52,784 nucleotides of DNA from Desulfobacterales bacterium (GTDB lineage: Bacteria > Desulfobacterota > Desulfobacteria > Desulfobacterales > UBA11574). Location of the stretch: NCBI GenBank assembly GCA_022340885.1, contig JAJDND010000056.1:1-52784 (forward strand). Direction: 5' to 3'. The notes below the pieces were generated by a model, which did no database searches, was not told the origin of the DNA, and saw nothing but the letters and a program-made list of their open reading frames with translations. Positions within the stretch are counted from its first letter, which is position 1; each line of letters begins with the position of its first letter. The translations under genes were made by a program, and so were the position numbers. Positions 38,007 through 46,113 of this stretch are shown here, piece after piece.

Positions 38007-39233
38007 TCAATGTAAGATTAAACAATCGGCCACCAGTTCCCAAAGGTATTTTACTTCCAGATCTTCCATATCGTGTTCGCCTTTGACATTATTAAGCTGC
38101 CCGTGACAGCTATGGCATGGTACCACGATCATCGTTGCACCGGTGGCCTTGATCTGTTCGAACTTTTTCCGGGCATAGAAAATACGCTCGTCATTGTATC
38201 CGGTGGTCAGGGCGCCGCCGCCCCCGCCGCAGCAGATTTGATCCAATTTATCGGGATAAAGATCGACCCAGTTTTCGATGCATTGATCCAGAATCCAGCG
38301 GGGTTCTTCGAAATAGCCGTGGCCGAAGCGTTTTTGAGCCCTTCTTCCGTAGTTGCAAGGATCATGATAGGTGGCACGTTCCGTAAATCTCGATTTGTCC
38401 AGCCGGATGCGGCCTTCTTTGATATACTTTATCAGCAAATCAAAAACCGTCACAAATCGAAATTTATTTAAAGCCTCGGGATAATATGTTTCAAGACCCG
38501 ACCGGGTCGCGAGATAGGCATGCCCTCATTCGGGCCAGAGAAGAGTTTTGACTTCCAGCCGCTCCATTTGCTCCACGATACGGCCGGTCATCACTTTCAT
38601 GGCGTCATCGTCGCCGGTAAAATATCCCCAACTGGTTCCCTCCCAGTTTTCCGAAATGACGGTCCAGTCTTCCCCGGCTGCATGAAAAATCTTCCACCAG
38701 TGTTTTAAATCCTCGGTATGGGTATTGACCAGCTTGTTGTGTATGGTGGTGAGTATGTTTGCCCCCTCTTTGTCGATGGGCGCTTGAAACCCTTCAAAAT
38801 CGGGCTCTTCTGCGACTTCTTCGGCCACATCCTCGATGATGAACATGAAATCTTCCTTTGGCAGGCGAAGATTATTGCCGGTCTCCAGTGCCGCGACAAG
38901 GCCCTTGTGTAAAATCCCCGGAACTTTTTCACGGTCCCTTTTGGATCGAATGCTTCGAACCAGATCCGGGATTTCGATCTGCATGGGACAAACATTTTCG
39001 CATTTGCCGCACATCGTGCAGATCCACGGCCACCGGGCATCGACCAAATCCTCCACCAGTCCCAAAGAAGCCATTCGAACCAGCATGCGCGGATCACTAT
39101 CATCGACGCCCGAGGCCGGACAGGAACTTGAACACAGGCCGCACGTCACACAAAAATCCTGCAAAAACGGCCAGGTTCTGCATCGGGTATGATCGAGCCG
39201 ATCCATATCGATGATTTCAGACGGTGATGTCAT
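38007..39233 (-). CDS. HdrD/DsrK-like iron-sulfur selenoprotein (in-frame TGA read as Sec)
   Basis: 408 residues if the in-frame TGA (38526-38528) is read as selenocysteine, residue 236. Before it are two [4Fe-4S] motifs, CVTCGLCSSSCP and CTMCGKCENVCP (HdrC part). After it comes one CCG-type domain with DPCNYGR, ICCGGGGGA and VVPCHSC (HdrB part). The TGA falls in WPE-Sec-GHAY, where relatives have PECGHAY. Eighteen bases after it is a perfect hairpin with a GGTC loop, as in bacterial SECIS elements. Reading it as two genes or a pseudogene would break the domain in the middle of this motif. ATG 39233 has GAGG 6 bases upstream. Last gene of the Hdr cluster; a candidate disulfide- or persulfide-reducing subunit. 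Confidence 0.88.
38495..38528 (-). promoter_or_regulatory. Putative SECIS element
   Basis: On the minus strand, UGA at 38528-38526 is followed after 17 bases by GACCC - GGUC - GGGUC (38508-38495), a perfect 5 bp stem with a four-base loop. A GGU-containing apical loop about 20 bases after UGA matches the pattern that SelB recognises in bacterial formate dehydrogenase mRNAs. Confidence 0.75.
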
Positions 39234-39265
39234 AAGACGCCTCATTGATTTATTTGGGAAACACA

Positions 39266-39363
39266 AAAAATTTTTATCACGAAATCACGAAATTTTAAAA
39301 ACACGAAAAAGAATATTTATTATTTCGCGCTTTCGTCCTTTCGTGCTTTCGTGATTGGTTTTT
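39266..39363. repeat. CACGAAA hairpin repeat, copy 1
   Basis: A stretch beginning near AAATTTTTATCACGAAATC and ending TTTCGTGATTGGTTTTTT, with complementary ATCACGAAA / TTTCGTGAT ends. A second copy is at 40962-41042 (shared AATTTTAAAAACACGAAAAA and GAATATTTATTATTTCG blocks). The distal 44 bases lie inside the 3' end of the QmoB-like gene and encode its last residues. Confidence 0.75.
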
Positions 39364-40951
39364 TGCAATTCTTCCTGAGTTTGCTGGGGCCTAGCGTTGC
39401 AATGGTCTCTTCAAAACCGCCTGCTATCCGGGCAAATTCCGTTCCCATGTTGGATGCAAGGGTCTGTATTAAAAGGCGCTCTTTTTCAAAACCGATCCGG
39501 GAAAACATATCCCGTATTTGCGCCACCGTTTGGTCTGCATAAATATTTCCCTGCTCCGAATGGCAGTTTCCTTTATGGCAGGTCAACACCATCACGCCGT
39601 CGGCGTTGTTCTCCAGCGCTTTAAAAATATGGTCGTAGGACAGGCCGCCCGAACACGGCACTTCCACCATCTTCAATCCCTGGGGCAGATGGTATCCCAT
39701 GCATACCGCCAAATCCCGGGCTTGAGCCGCCGAACGGCGGCAGCAAAACGCCACGATAAACGGCACGAAGCTTTGTTGTCTGTCAATACCCCCACCGGTT
39801 CCCATCAGCTCTGATATGACTTCGGGCTCAAGATCTGCCATGCGAACCGCATACATCGGACAGTGTGCCGCGCATATGCCGCATCTCTCGCAGGCATCCG
39901 GTACCACCGCCACCCGTGTATTCAATGTTATCGCATCATAGGGACAAAGACGATAGCAGGTCAGACATCGTATGCACCGTTCTTCATGAACGTACGCCTT
40001 TTCGGCTTTTGCGTTTGTTTTTTCTGCTGAAAGCCCCTTAACCGCGAGTGCAGCATTTCCCGCATCGATTCTTTGGGTGTCAACATCCATCACGCTTTTT
40101 GACGGCCCCGCAACCAAGATCCCTTTTCTGTTGGTCAAAACAGGATATCTATGAACATTGTCCGCCTGGACAAACCCGCCGACATCTTTTTCGATATTAA
40201 ATATTTTTACAAGATCGGCTGCATATCGAGACGGAACAACGGTCTCGTCAACCACTGTCATGTCCGGTGTCAGTCTGAAATTTTTGGATGTGATTTCATC
40301 GTAAAAATCGATTCGGATATTATCTTCTTCTCCCTGATGGATATCTGGGACGTCATCCGTAAATTTAGTATAAATTGTGCCGGCATTTTTGGTGTCTCTG
40401 TATAGGGACTCGAGACCGTCTCCGGCAACCTTTAAGTTCTTGGTCAGAATATATGTCTGAAGCCCAAAGTCTTTTTGAAGCAAAAGAGAAGATAACATCA
40501 CTTCTTTGGCGATAATCGGTGTGCTTTCCTTTACGAGGCCCGTGAGAAAAATCACCTTTTTTATTTCCGAAAGGATGTTTTTTTCATTCGACGGACTGCT
40601 CAGGAGGGTTTTCATTTCAGACAATGTCTTAACGTTGGAAGATGCATTCAATCCGTACAGGGAAAAATTGGGCGTTCTTTGATCTTCCTCGGCAATAATG
40701 ATGCAGCCGGCATCAATGGCAACCGGCTTATTCTTCTGTATCCCATGAATTTTAAAATTTCCCACAGAACCCTTGCATGAAAGGCACCGCATTTGCCTCA
40801 GAATCTGCAATGAAGCGGAATCGACGGATCCGTTCAAATTGCAGGTATCATCTTTGGTTGCAATGATGATATTCTCTCCCGCTGCCAGAAGACTTTCAGC
40901 AGCCGCAACGGCACACGGCCCATTTCCTAAAATGAGTGTTTGATGGTTCAA
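39320..40951 (-). CDS. QmoB-like HdrA fragment fused to MvhD domain
   Basis: 543 residues. An FAD-binding N-terminus (TLILGNGPCAVAAAESLL) leads into a reductase-like region. Two [4Fe-4S] motifs follow, CIRCLTCYRLCP and CERCGICAAHCP (about 328-372). The C-terminal MvhD-type domain (about 400-530) has FCCRRSAAQARD, EVPCSGGLSYD and TCHKGNCHSEQGN. The layout is that of QmoB, which passes electrons between FAD and [Fe-S] centres. I place the start at TTG 40951 with AGGTGA just upstream; longer frames run into the CACGAAA repeat copy 2 without a binding site. The last 14 residues are encoded by repeat copy 1. Confidence 0.82.
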   Translation of the reverse strand: MNHQTLILGNGPCAVAAAESLLAAGENIIIATKDDTCNLNGSVDSASLQILRQMRCLSCKGSVGNFKIHGIQKNKPVAIDAGCIIIAEEDQRTPNFSLYGLNASSNVKTLSEMKTLLSSPSNEKNILSEIKKVIFLTGLVKESTPIIAKEVMLSSLLLQKDFGLQTYILTKNLKVAGDGLESLYRDTKNAGTIYTKFTDDVPDIHQGEEDNIRIDFYDEITSKNFRLTPDMTVVDETVVPSRYAADLVKIFNIEKDVGGFVQADNVHRYPVLTNRKGILVAGPSKSVMDVDTQRIDAGNAALAVKGLSAEKTNAKAEKAYVHEERCIRCLTCYRLCPYDAITLNTRVAVVPDACERCGICAAHCPMYAVRMADLEPEVISELMGTGGGIDRQQSFVPFIVAFCCRRSAAQARDLAVCMGYHLPQGLKMVEVPCSGGLSYDHIFKALENNADGVMVLTCHKGNCHSEQGNIYADQTVAQIRDMFSRIGFEKERLLIQTLASNMGTEFARIAGGFEETIATLGPSKLRKNCKKPITKARKDESAK

Positions 40952-40961
40952 GCTGTCACCT

Positions 40962-41042
40962 AAAAATTTTATCATGAAATCACGAAATTTTAAAAACACG
41001 AAAAAGAATATTTATTATTTCGTGCTTTCATGATTGTTTTTT
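40962..41042. repeat. CACGAAA hairpin repeat, copy 2
   Basis: Very similar to copy 1 (39266-39363) but about 17 bases shorter, lacking one internal CTTTCGTC-type unit. ATCATGAAATCACGAAA pairs imperfectly with TTTCGTGCTTTCATGAT. It fills the gap between two cluster genes and directly precedes the start of the QmoB-like gene. Confidence 0.75.
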
Positions 41043-41050
41043 TAACCGTG

Positions 41051-42304
41051 TTAGTCAAATTTTAAATCGCGTCCACCCATATATTTGACGATTTTCCACG
41101 CCGCACTTCCGGCAGAGGCGATAGACTCTGCAATGCTCATGGGCCCCCGGACGGCTCCGGCCGTAAATACGCCATTACTGGAAACCGTCGCGTCCTCGCC
41201 GGCGCTTTTCAAAAATCCGAATTGATCGGTATCTAACTTAAATATCCGAGACAGGTTTCCAATATCCTCGCCGGGGGTAATGCCGACAGACAACACCACG
41301 AGATCAAAAATTTCTTCCCTGGTTTGATGGAGCGGGTGATTCACGAAATTCACCTTCAGCGCCTTATTTTCGGTCTCATAAATATCAGCGGGAATAGCCC
41401 GAATCATTCGGATGTCCTCTCGAGCTTCCCGATAGAATTGTTCGAAATCCTTTCCGAAGGTCTGAACATCGATGTAGAAAAAAGTGACTTCGGTCTCCGG
41501 CTGTCTGTCTTTGATCAGTCGTGCCATGCGCAGTGCCGAACCGCAGCATACCTTTGAACACCACAGGTGATTCAGCTTTGCATCCCTGGAGCCCACGCAC
41601 TGGATAAAGGCCACGTTTTGGGGAAGTAAATCATCACTCGGCTTCTTGACCCTGCCGGTCCGTTTCAACATGTTTTCCAATTCCAGAGCGGTAACAACAT
41701 TTTTAAAACGACCGTACCCGTATGGTTTGTTCCTGGGATTGAAGGGCAGAAAACCGGCGGCAATCAATACGGCGTCAGCTTCAATGGTATATTCCGAAGG
41801 GCTATTGTCGAGATCAATAGCCGCTTCAGGGCATTCATCGCAGCATATGGAGCAGGATCGATCTTTGAAATAAAGGCATTTTGCTATGTTTATCGCATAA
41901 AAGGGATGGTTGTTCTTTGAAAAACTCTTTATAATGGCTCCGTTGACAGGGCATCGGTTCGAACACAGCCCGCAGTTGGTACATTTTTCGGGATCGATAC
42001 ACAACGCCTGCCGTCGGACACTTGCTGAAAATCGACCGTTTTTCGATATGCCCTGTGTCTGACTGCCAACCGATATGTTGATGTTCGGGTGGGACACCGC
42101 GCGCTGTAATTTTTCTTCAACCATGCATGCGCCGCATTTTACGCAGGTATTATCAATGGCCTTGCAGGCATAGCCGATGGCATGTCCGCCCAGAAAATTC
42201 GATTTTTCATTCAATTCAACCCGGATGTCCAAATCGGCGAGTTCAATGGCTGCGGAAAGACCGGCAACGCCCCCGCCGACGATCAGAACATGTTTACCCC
42301 TCAT
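41051..42304 (-). CDS. HdrA/QmoA-like flavin iron-sulfur protein (second assembly)
   Basis: 417 residues. The N-terminal dinucleotide-binding motif VLIVGGGVAGLSAAIELADL binds FAD. A Cys cluster DNTCVKCGACM (about 52-62) is followed by a ferredoxin motif CTNCGLCSNRCP and a further CSICCDECP set. QCVGSRD and CSKVCCGSALRMA are typical of HdrA. Size and layout match QmoA, and the next gene is QmoB-like, so the pair probably forms one flavin-containing core. ATG follows AAGGGAG; the preceding small ORF ends at its start. Confidence 0.85.
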   Translation of the reverse strand: MRGKHVLIVGGGVAGLSAAIELADLDIRVELNEKSNFLGGHAIGYACKAIDNTCVKCGACMVEEKLQRAVSHPNINISVGSQTQGISKNGRFSASVRRQALCIDPEKCTNCGLCSNRCPVNGAIIKSFSKNNHPFYAINIAKCLYFKDRSCSICCDECPEAAIDLDNSPSEYTIEADAVLIAAGFLPFNPRNKPYGYGRFKNVVTALELENMLKRTGRVKKPSDDLLPQNVAFIQCVGSRDAKLNHLWCSKVCCGSALRMARLIKDRQPETEVTFFYIDVQTFGKDFEQFYREAREDIRMIRAIPADIYETENKALKVNFVNHPLHQTREEIFDLVVLSVGITPGEDIGNLSRIFKLDTDQFGFLKSAGEDATVSSNGVFTAGAVRGPMSIAESIASAGSAAWKIVKYMGGRDLKFD

Positions 42305-42505
42305 TTAGAAAAACGCTCCCTTTTTAAATCTAAACGCATTAAAAAATAGGTTCCATATCACAAATAAAGGCAAAAAAATAGCTCCGATCATCAGATAAGG
42401 AGGGCTCTTTATATCCAGACGTTTTAAAAACCTGTATTGTCTTTTGTCTTTGAAGATAATTGAGCCCTCGGAGAGTTTTTCTTCCAAACCAAATGATAAA
42501 ATCAA
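42305..42505 (-). CDS. Possible small membrane protein
   Basis: 66 residues from a TTG that overlaps the stop of the peroxiredoxin gene; its own stop abuts the next ATG. It has a basic, charged first half and one hydrophobic segment (YLMIGAIFLPLFVIWNLFF, about 37-56). Tight packing between two real genes suggests it is translated, but the TTG start and lack of a clear binding site leave doubt. It could anchor an otherwise soluble Hdr complex; that is inference. Confidence 0.4.
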   Translation of the reverse strand: MILSFGLEEKLSEGSIIFKDKRQYRFLKRLDIKSPPYLMIGAIFLPLFVIWNLFFNAFRFKKGAFF

Positions 42506-43224
42506 TCAAAAGCATTTTCAACATTCCAAACTTCCCAAACTTTCCCGACAAGATCGGGACCTGGATTAAGAGTTCCTTTTCCCGGTCGCCATCCGCTGGG
42601 CGTTGCTTCGGCGCCATTGGTATTTCGGACATGTTGAAACGCCTGAAGCTGCCGAACCATTTCAACAACATTGCGGCCTACCGGCGGTGTCATTATTTCA
42701 ATGGCTTGAACCACACCGTCCGGATCGATAATGAACCGGCCCCGCATTTCCACGCCCGCATTTTCGTCATAGACGCCATACACTTTGCCGATGTTTCCCG
42801 GCCCGTCGGAAAGCATGGGAAATGGAACACCGCCTTTTACCATTTTTGAAAGCTCATTGTCCTGCCACATCTTGTGAACGAAATGACTGTCGACACTCAC
42901 GGATAAAATTTCAGCTCCCAATTCTTTGATGTCTTTGTATTTAGACGCAACTGCGGCCAACTCCGTGGCTCAGACAAAGGTAAAATCTCCCGGGTAGAAA
43001 CAAAGGATAACCCATTTACCCAAATAGTCAGACAGCTTGACTTGACCGAACTTCCCGTCCTGGTAGGCGGGTGCTTCAAAATCCGGGGCTTTTTGACCGA
43101 CTCTGACAACAGACATATCCATCTCCTTTCTCCCTTGTGCTTGATCGGGGAGCTTCACTTTTTCAGTTTTTTCACCCACTGTCGCACCGGTGGGTTTCCC
43201 GCATCCTATTTTAAGTTCTTTCAT
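42502..43224 (-). CDS. prxU: Selenocysteine peroxiredoxin (AhpC/Prx family)
   Basis: 240 residues with the in-frame TGA at 42970-42972 read as selenocysteine, residue 85. The context FYPGDFTFV-Sec-ATEL is the peroxidatic-Cys motif of the family (FTFVCPTEL) with the Cys codon replaced. Sequence before and after the TGA is ordinary peroxiredoxin in one frame. At the C-terminus the usual resolving-Cys motif (EVCPAxW) reads EATPSGW, so no resolving Cys is seen and an external thiol is implied. The start ATG 43224 has AAAGGAGGT 6 bases upstream; an internal ATG at 43116 also has a site. A SECIS is not obvious. Probably detoxifies peroxide near the oxygen-sensitive Hdr proteins. Confidence 0.87.
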
Positions 43225-43548
43225 AGGCACACCTCCTTTATGAATGGGGTTGTTCAGGTAAGCTTTTCAGAGACTGCTGCAATCTCAATGCAGTAAAAAA
43301 AATGCTCAATTGAAATTATCGTTATACAGTATTCGAAAAGAAAGGCTAGAAGCCATCTCAAAAAAGTCTTTTCGCCCGATATCGGCGTTGAGCCCTCGTC
43401 TCAAATCCTCGACATACTTGAGTATGCCTGCGGGTTGATCCTCAGCCTCGCCTTGATCTCGACCGAAAATCCTAATTTTGATATAGCTTCTATATTCTTT
43501 AAATTAAATCGGCGCGGAATATATGTTCTTATTTTGTTCTTCCGGTTT
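43225..43548. other. Gap inside the Hdr cluster holding copy F
   Basis: 324 bases between the unknown Cys-rich gene and the peroxiredoxin gene on the same strand. It contains foldback copy F (43347-43492) and the peroxiredoxin ribosome binding site (43231-43239). A secondary promoter for the distal half of the cluster could lie at 43240-43346, but I see no convincing boxes. Confidence 0.5.
43347..43492. repeat. Foldback element copy F (146 bp), inside the Hdr cluster
   Basis: Ends TAGAAGCCATCTCAAAA and complement with two mismatches. On the minus strand the interior reads TCGAGATCAAGGC, CCCGCAGGCATACTCAAGTAT and GGGCTCAACGCCGATATCGG, nearly identical to copy C at 17721-17866. In the cluster transcript it would fold as a long hairpin between the upstream sulfur-handling genes and the downstream peroxiredoxin/Qmo-like genes. 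Confidence 0.88.
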
Positions 43549-44253
43549 TTACTCAAAAAAACATTTCTTATAAATTATCGAAGCGTCATCAAATTCCTGA
43601 TAAAGAAGTCTTAACCGTTCATTGGCCACGCCTATCGCTATCCGCCTCTCCTCTTTTTCTTCCCCAGTGGGATAACAGGCCAGGCACCGCTCATAACGGC
43701 CGCTCCTCCCTAAAGTTGTGACGGTAAAATCAACCATCAGAAAGGTCTGTTTGTTTTCAAAATGTGCAAAATGCTCCACTGCCGGTACATATTCTATAGT
43801 AATATCGACAGAAACATCATTTCCTTCTTTGGCAATATTAATATAATCATGAATCGTAAGGGTCGGTCCATGCGCCTCATGATAACCGTTAAATTTAACG
43901 ATCATATCTTCGAGTGTGAACATTCTTCTTTCAATGTCAATACCACATTCCTCCAGCCGCCGATAATCTCTTTGTAAATATCGATTGGCAATCATTACCG
44001 CCTGAGATACATGAGGACACAAATTATGTGGACAGCCTCGAGAATAGCATTTCCTGAAAGTAAATTCTTTTCCGTCAATGGTACCGGTATAACAACACAG
44101 AAAAATATAGGCCTGAAACGGATTGGCACCATGTGAAAAATCGACTGGAAGTATTTCAAAGTCGGTACGACATGTTATCTTTTCCCCTCTTTGTTTGAGT
44201 TCGATAAGGTCGGTGACTCGTTTCGGGGGATTGTTCATTGCCAATGGTTGCAC
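43549..44253 (-). CDS. Cys-rich protein of unknown function in the Hdr cluster
   Basis: 234 residues, no signal peptide or membrane segment. The most striking feature is CYSRGCPHNLCPH (about 68-80), preceded by CCYTG at 53-54; these could bind a metal or Fe-S cluster. C-terminal CLACYPTGEEKEERRIAIG adds two further cysteines. I do not recognise the family. The position, between dsrE and prxU and in the same orientation, suggests a role in the same redox system. An 11 bp stem hairpin precedes it. Confidence 0.7.
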   Translation of the reverse strand: MQPLAMNNPPKRVTDLIELKQRGEKITCRTDFEILPVDFSHGANPFQAYIFLCCYTGTIDGKEFTFRKCYSRGCPHNLCPHVSQAVMIANRYLQRDYRRLEECGIDIERRMFTLEDMIVKFNGYHEAHGPTLTIHDYINIAKEGNDVSVDITIEYVPAVEHFAHFENKQTFLMVDFTVTTLGRSGRYERCLACYPTGEEKEERRIAIGVANERLRLLYQEFDDASIIYKKCFFE

Positions 44254-44280
44254 GTCCCACCTCGTTCAATATGTTTAAGT

Positions 44281-44339
44281 TTGCGAGTGCCGTTCTCGTG
44301 TCCGTTCCGTATTTATAGGCATCACTAGGGCACTCGCAA
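44281..44339. promoter_or_regulatory. Long-loop hairpin between dsrE and the Cys-rich gene
   Basis: TTGCGAGTGCC (44281-44291) and GGCACTCGCAA (44329-44339) are a perfect 11 bp inverted repeat around 37 bases. It begins 8 bases past the dsrE stop. Without a T run it may be an mRNA-processing or partial-termination site. Confidence 0.5.
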
Positions 44340-44346
44340 TTTTTAA

Positions 44347-44724
44347 TTAGTAAACAAAAACCGCATCAGCCTCGATGGCCTCAACCGTCAAAGCGCCCGC
44401 GGCCGTTGTCTCGGCGCCTTCAATCAGGTCGGTCGATTCGTTAATGTTCCGCTCCTTGATGCAGGGCACACATACCTTCAACTCCCCTCCAAGCTCCATG
44501 AAGTCTTTAACGAGTTTGCTCAATGGTGGGAAGCCCCCGGGCGGCAGCATGTTTTCCGCATATCCTTTTTTAGCCAGATATACGCCTTCGCCCTGTAATA
44601 CGACCATCGCCTTAACGTCCATGGCCAGTGCGGCATTGGCCATTACAAAGGGCATGGCTGCTTTTTCGGGATTTCCGCTGGCATGCGTGCAAAAATACAA
44701 GATTTTTTCCTGTTTTTCGGTCAT
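44347..44724 (-). CDS. DsrE-family sulfur-relay protein
   Basis: 125 residues from ATG 44724, which has AAGGAGG 10 bases upstream; an ATG eight codons earlier overlaps that site and is unlikely. The fold pattern is DsrE/DsrF-like: an N-terminal strand ILYFCTHASGNPEKAAMPF, a VMANAALAMDVKAMVVLQGEGV segment, and Cys residues in KVCVPCIKER (about 81-88) at the place where DsrE-type proteins carry their active Cys. It probably moves persulfide sulfur in concert with TusA. Confidence 0.82.
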   Translation of the reverse strand: MTEKQEKILYFCTHASGNPEKAAMPFVMANAALAMDVKAMVVLQGEGVYLAKKGYAENMLPPGGFPPLSKLVKDFMELGGELKVCVPCIKERNINESTDLIEGAETTAAGALTVEAIEADAVFVY

Positions 44725-44769
44725 GATTCGTCTTACCTCCTTTTTCATTTTGTTTCCGGTTTAATCGCT

Positions 44770-45696
44770 CTATATATATCTTCCGATCAGTGATGATAAA
44801 TCTTCGACCTGTGCGCCGGCTTTTCTTAAATTCGCCAAACAAATGGGACACATGGCAATAATGGGATATCCGGTGGATTGCAATTCTTCAACCCGCCGGC
44901 CCAGCACTTCTTTAGACAGTTTGGGAGATATGGATTCTGCGGGTCCCCCGCAGCAATTCGTAAATTCTCCTGAATTTCTCACGTTGACACATTCGATATC
45001 CAGTTTTCCCAAGATTTTTTGAGGTACATCCGACAATTCCAGATACCTGCCGTAAAAACAGGGATCATGAAGCGTAACCCGCCGGGAACCGTTATGTGAG
45101 CTGAAATCGATGAGCTCGAAATAGGTTTTCACTTCGAAACTTTTGCCGGTATATCTCGGGTAAAGCACTTTCAGCGCATAGGTGGTATGCGGGTCCACCG
45201 TGATAACCTTTTGGATGCCGGCGCTTTTTAGGTTAGCGGCAACATTTTCGGCATGCCGGACAAAACCGTCCTGATCGCCCAGGTCATAAAGAAGAATGCC
45301 GCTGTAATCATCCAACTCCGGTTTATAACCAAAGTCGACGTTCGATTTTGTTAATATTTTAACAATGTCCTGTAGAATCCGGCCGGATCTTTTCTTCTCT
45401 TTTCCCGATGTCATCAAGGCCAGTCCGGTTCCCGAAATTAATTTGGGCAGATATTTGGTGTAATGCAAATAATTCGCCCATCCGGTGTCTTCATATCGTT
45501 CCAAATAGTGCGTTGTCGTGTCGATATACGGGACAAACTGATACATCAGTCCGGTAAAGAGTAGCGCTTCACCGTCTCTTGCCACGGATGCATTTTTCCA
45601 CCAGGTATTGGCCATGAATTTCGGAATTCCGAAAGGGCTCCTGGTTTTTTTGACATTATCAGCGATCAAGTCTATGATATCTTTCGGGTTGTACAT
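44770..45696 (-). CDS. HdrB-like CCG-domain protein
   Basis: 308 residues from ATG 45696, one base after the hdrC stop and with GGAGG about 10 bases upstream. The second CCG motif is complete: HDPCFYGR (about 217), NCCGGPAES (about 257), CPICLANL (about 291). The first CCG unit of canonical HdrB is degenerate (LLFTGLMYQ, DPHTTYAL), with no paired cysteines, so it can probably hold only one non-cubane cluster. In Hdr it is the disulfide-reducing subunit. Forms a tight unit with hdrC. Confidence 0.82.
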   Translation of the reverse strand: MYNPKDIIDLIADNVKKTRSPFGIPKFMANTWWKNASVARDGEALLFTGLMYQFVPYIDTTTHYLERYEDTGWANYLHYTKYLPKLISGTGLALMTSGKEKKRSGRILQDIVKILTKSNVDFGYKPELDDYSGILLYDLGDQDGFVRHAENVAANLKSAGIQKVITVDPHTTYALKVLYPRYTGKSFEVKTYFELIDFSSHNGSRRVTLHDPCFYGRYLELSDVPQKILGKLDIECVNVRNSGEFTNCCGGPAESISPKLSKEVLGRRVEELQSTGYPIIAMCPICLANLRKAGAQVEDLSSLIGRYI

Positions 45697-45697
45697 T

Positions 45698-46000
45698 TCA
45701 GGATTTCCTCCAATTGGCCACGACATATCGCTTCAGCCCCAAAATAACTTCCCCCGGATCCGCCTCCCGGGGACATGTACGGCTGCAAAGTCCGCAATGA
45801 AGGCAGCGCCAGAGCTCCTTGGCATTTTCGAGAATCCGGTCTTTCGCTCCCAGTTGGAGGTAACGGATCATCTTTCGGGGAAAGTGCTCGTAAATCAACG
45901 GACAAATAGCCGCGCAGGTCCCACAATTGAAACATTCCAGGGCTGTATTTCCCCCAAAGCGATCCATCTGGTCCGCAAAATCGTGGTGAATTAATGTCAT
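45698..46000 (-). CDS. HdrC-like ferredoxin subunit
   Basis: 100 residues with two [4Fe-4S] motifs, CFNCGTCAAICP (about 23-34) and CLHCGLCSRTCP (about 66-77), in the spacing of HdrC. It carries electrons between HdrA and HdrB. The stop codon is one base before the hdrB ATG. Normal family proteins are somewhat longer at the C-terminus (about 150-190 residues), so this is a short form. Confidence 0.87.
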   Translation of the reverse strand: MTLIHHDFADQMDRFGGNTALECFNCGTCAAICPLIYEHFPRKMIRYLQLGAKDRILENAKELWRCLHCGLCSRTCPREADPGEVILGLKRYVVANWRKS

Positions 46001-46113
46001 ATTGATACCTTTCTAAGAGGGTTCTAACCTGAATATTTCATAAAAATTTTTGAGAGGTTTCTTTATTAGTAACGATTCAATCAAATCGGTCGCATTTCTG
46101 ATTATTCATCAGC

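Noticed and set aside
38007-39266. Two separate genes or a nonsense-mutated pseudogene at the TGA 38526-38528
   Set aside because: The TGA sits exactly at a conserved Cys position, both sides are well preserved in the same frame, and a SECIS-like hairpin follows.
42502-43230. Truncated peroxiredoxin plus separate downstream gene
   Set aside because: Same frame across the TGA, which replaces the peroxidatic Cys codon; the downstream part alone lacks the active site and a start.
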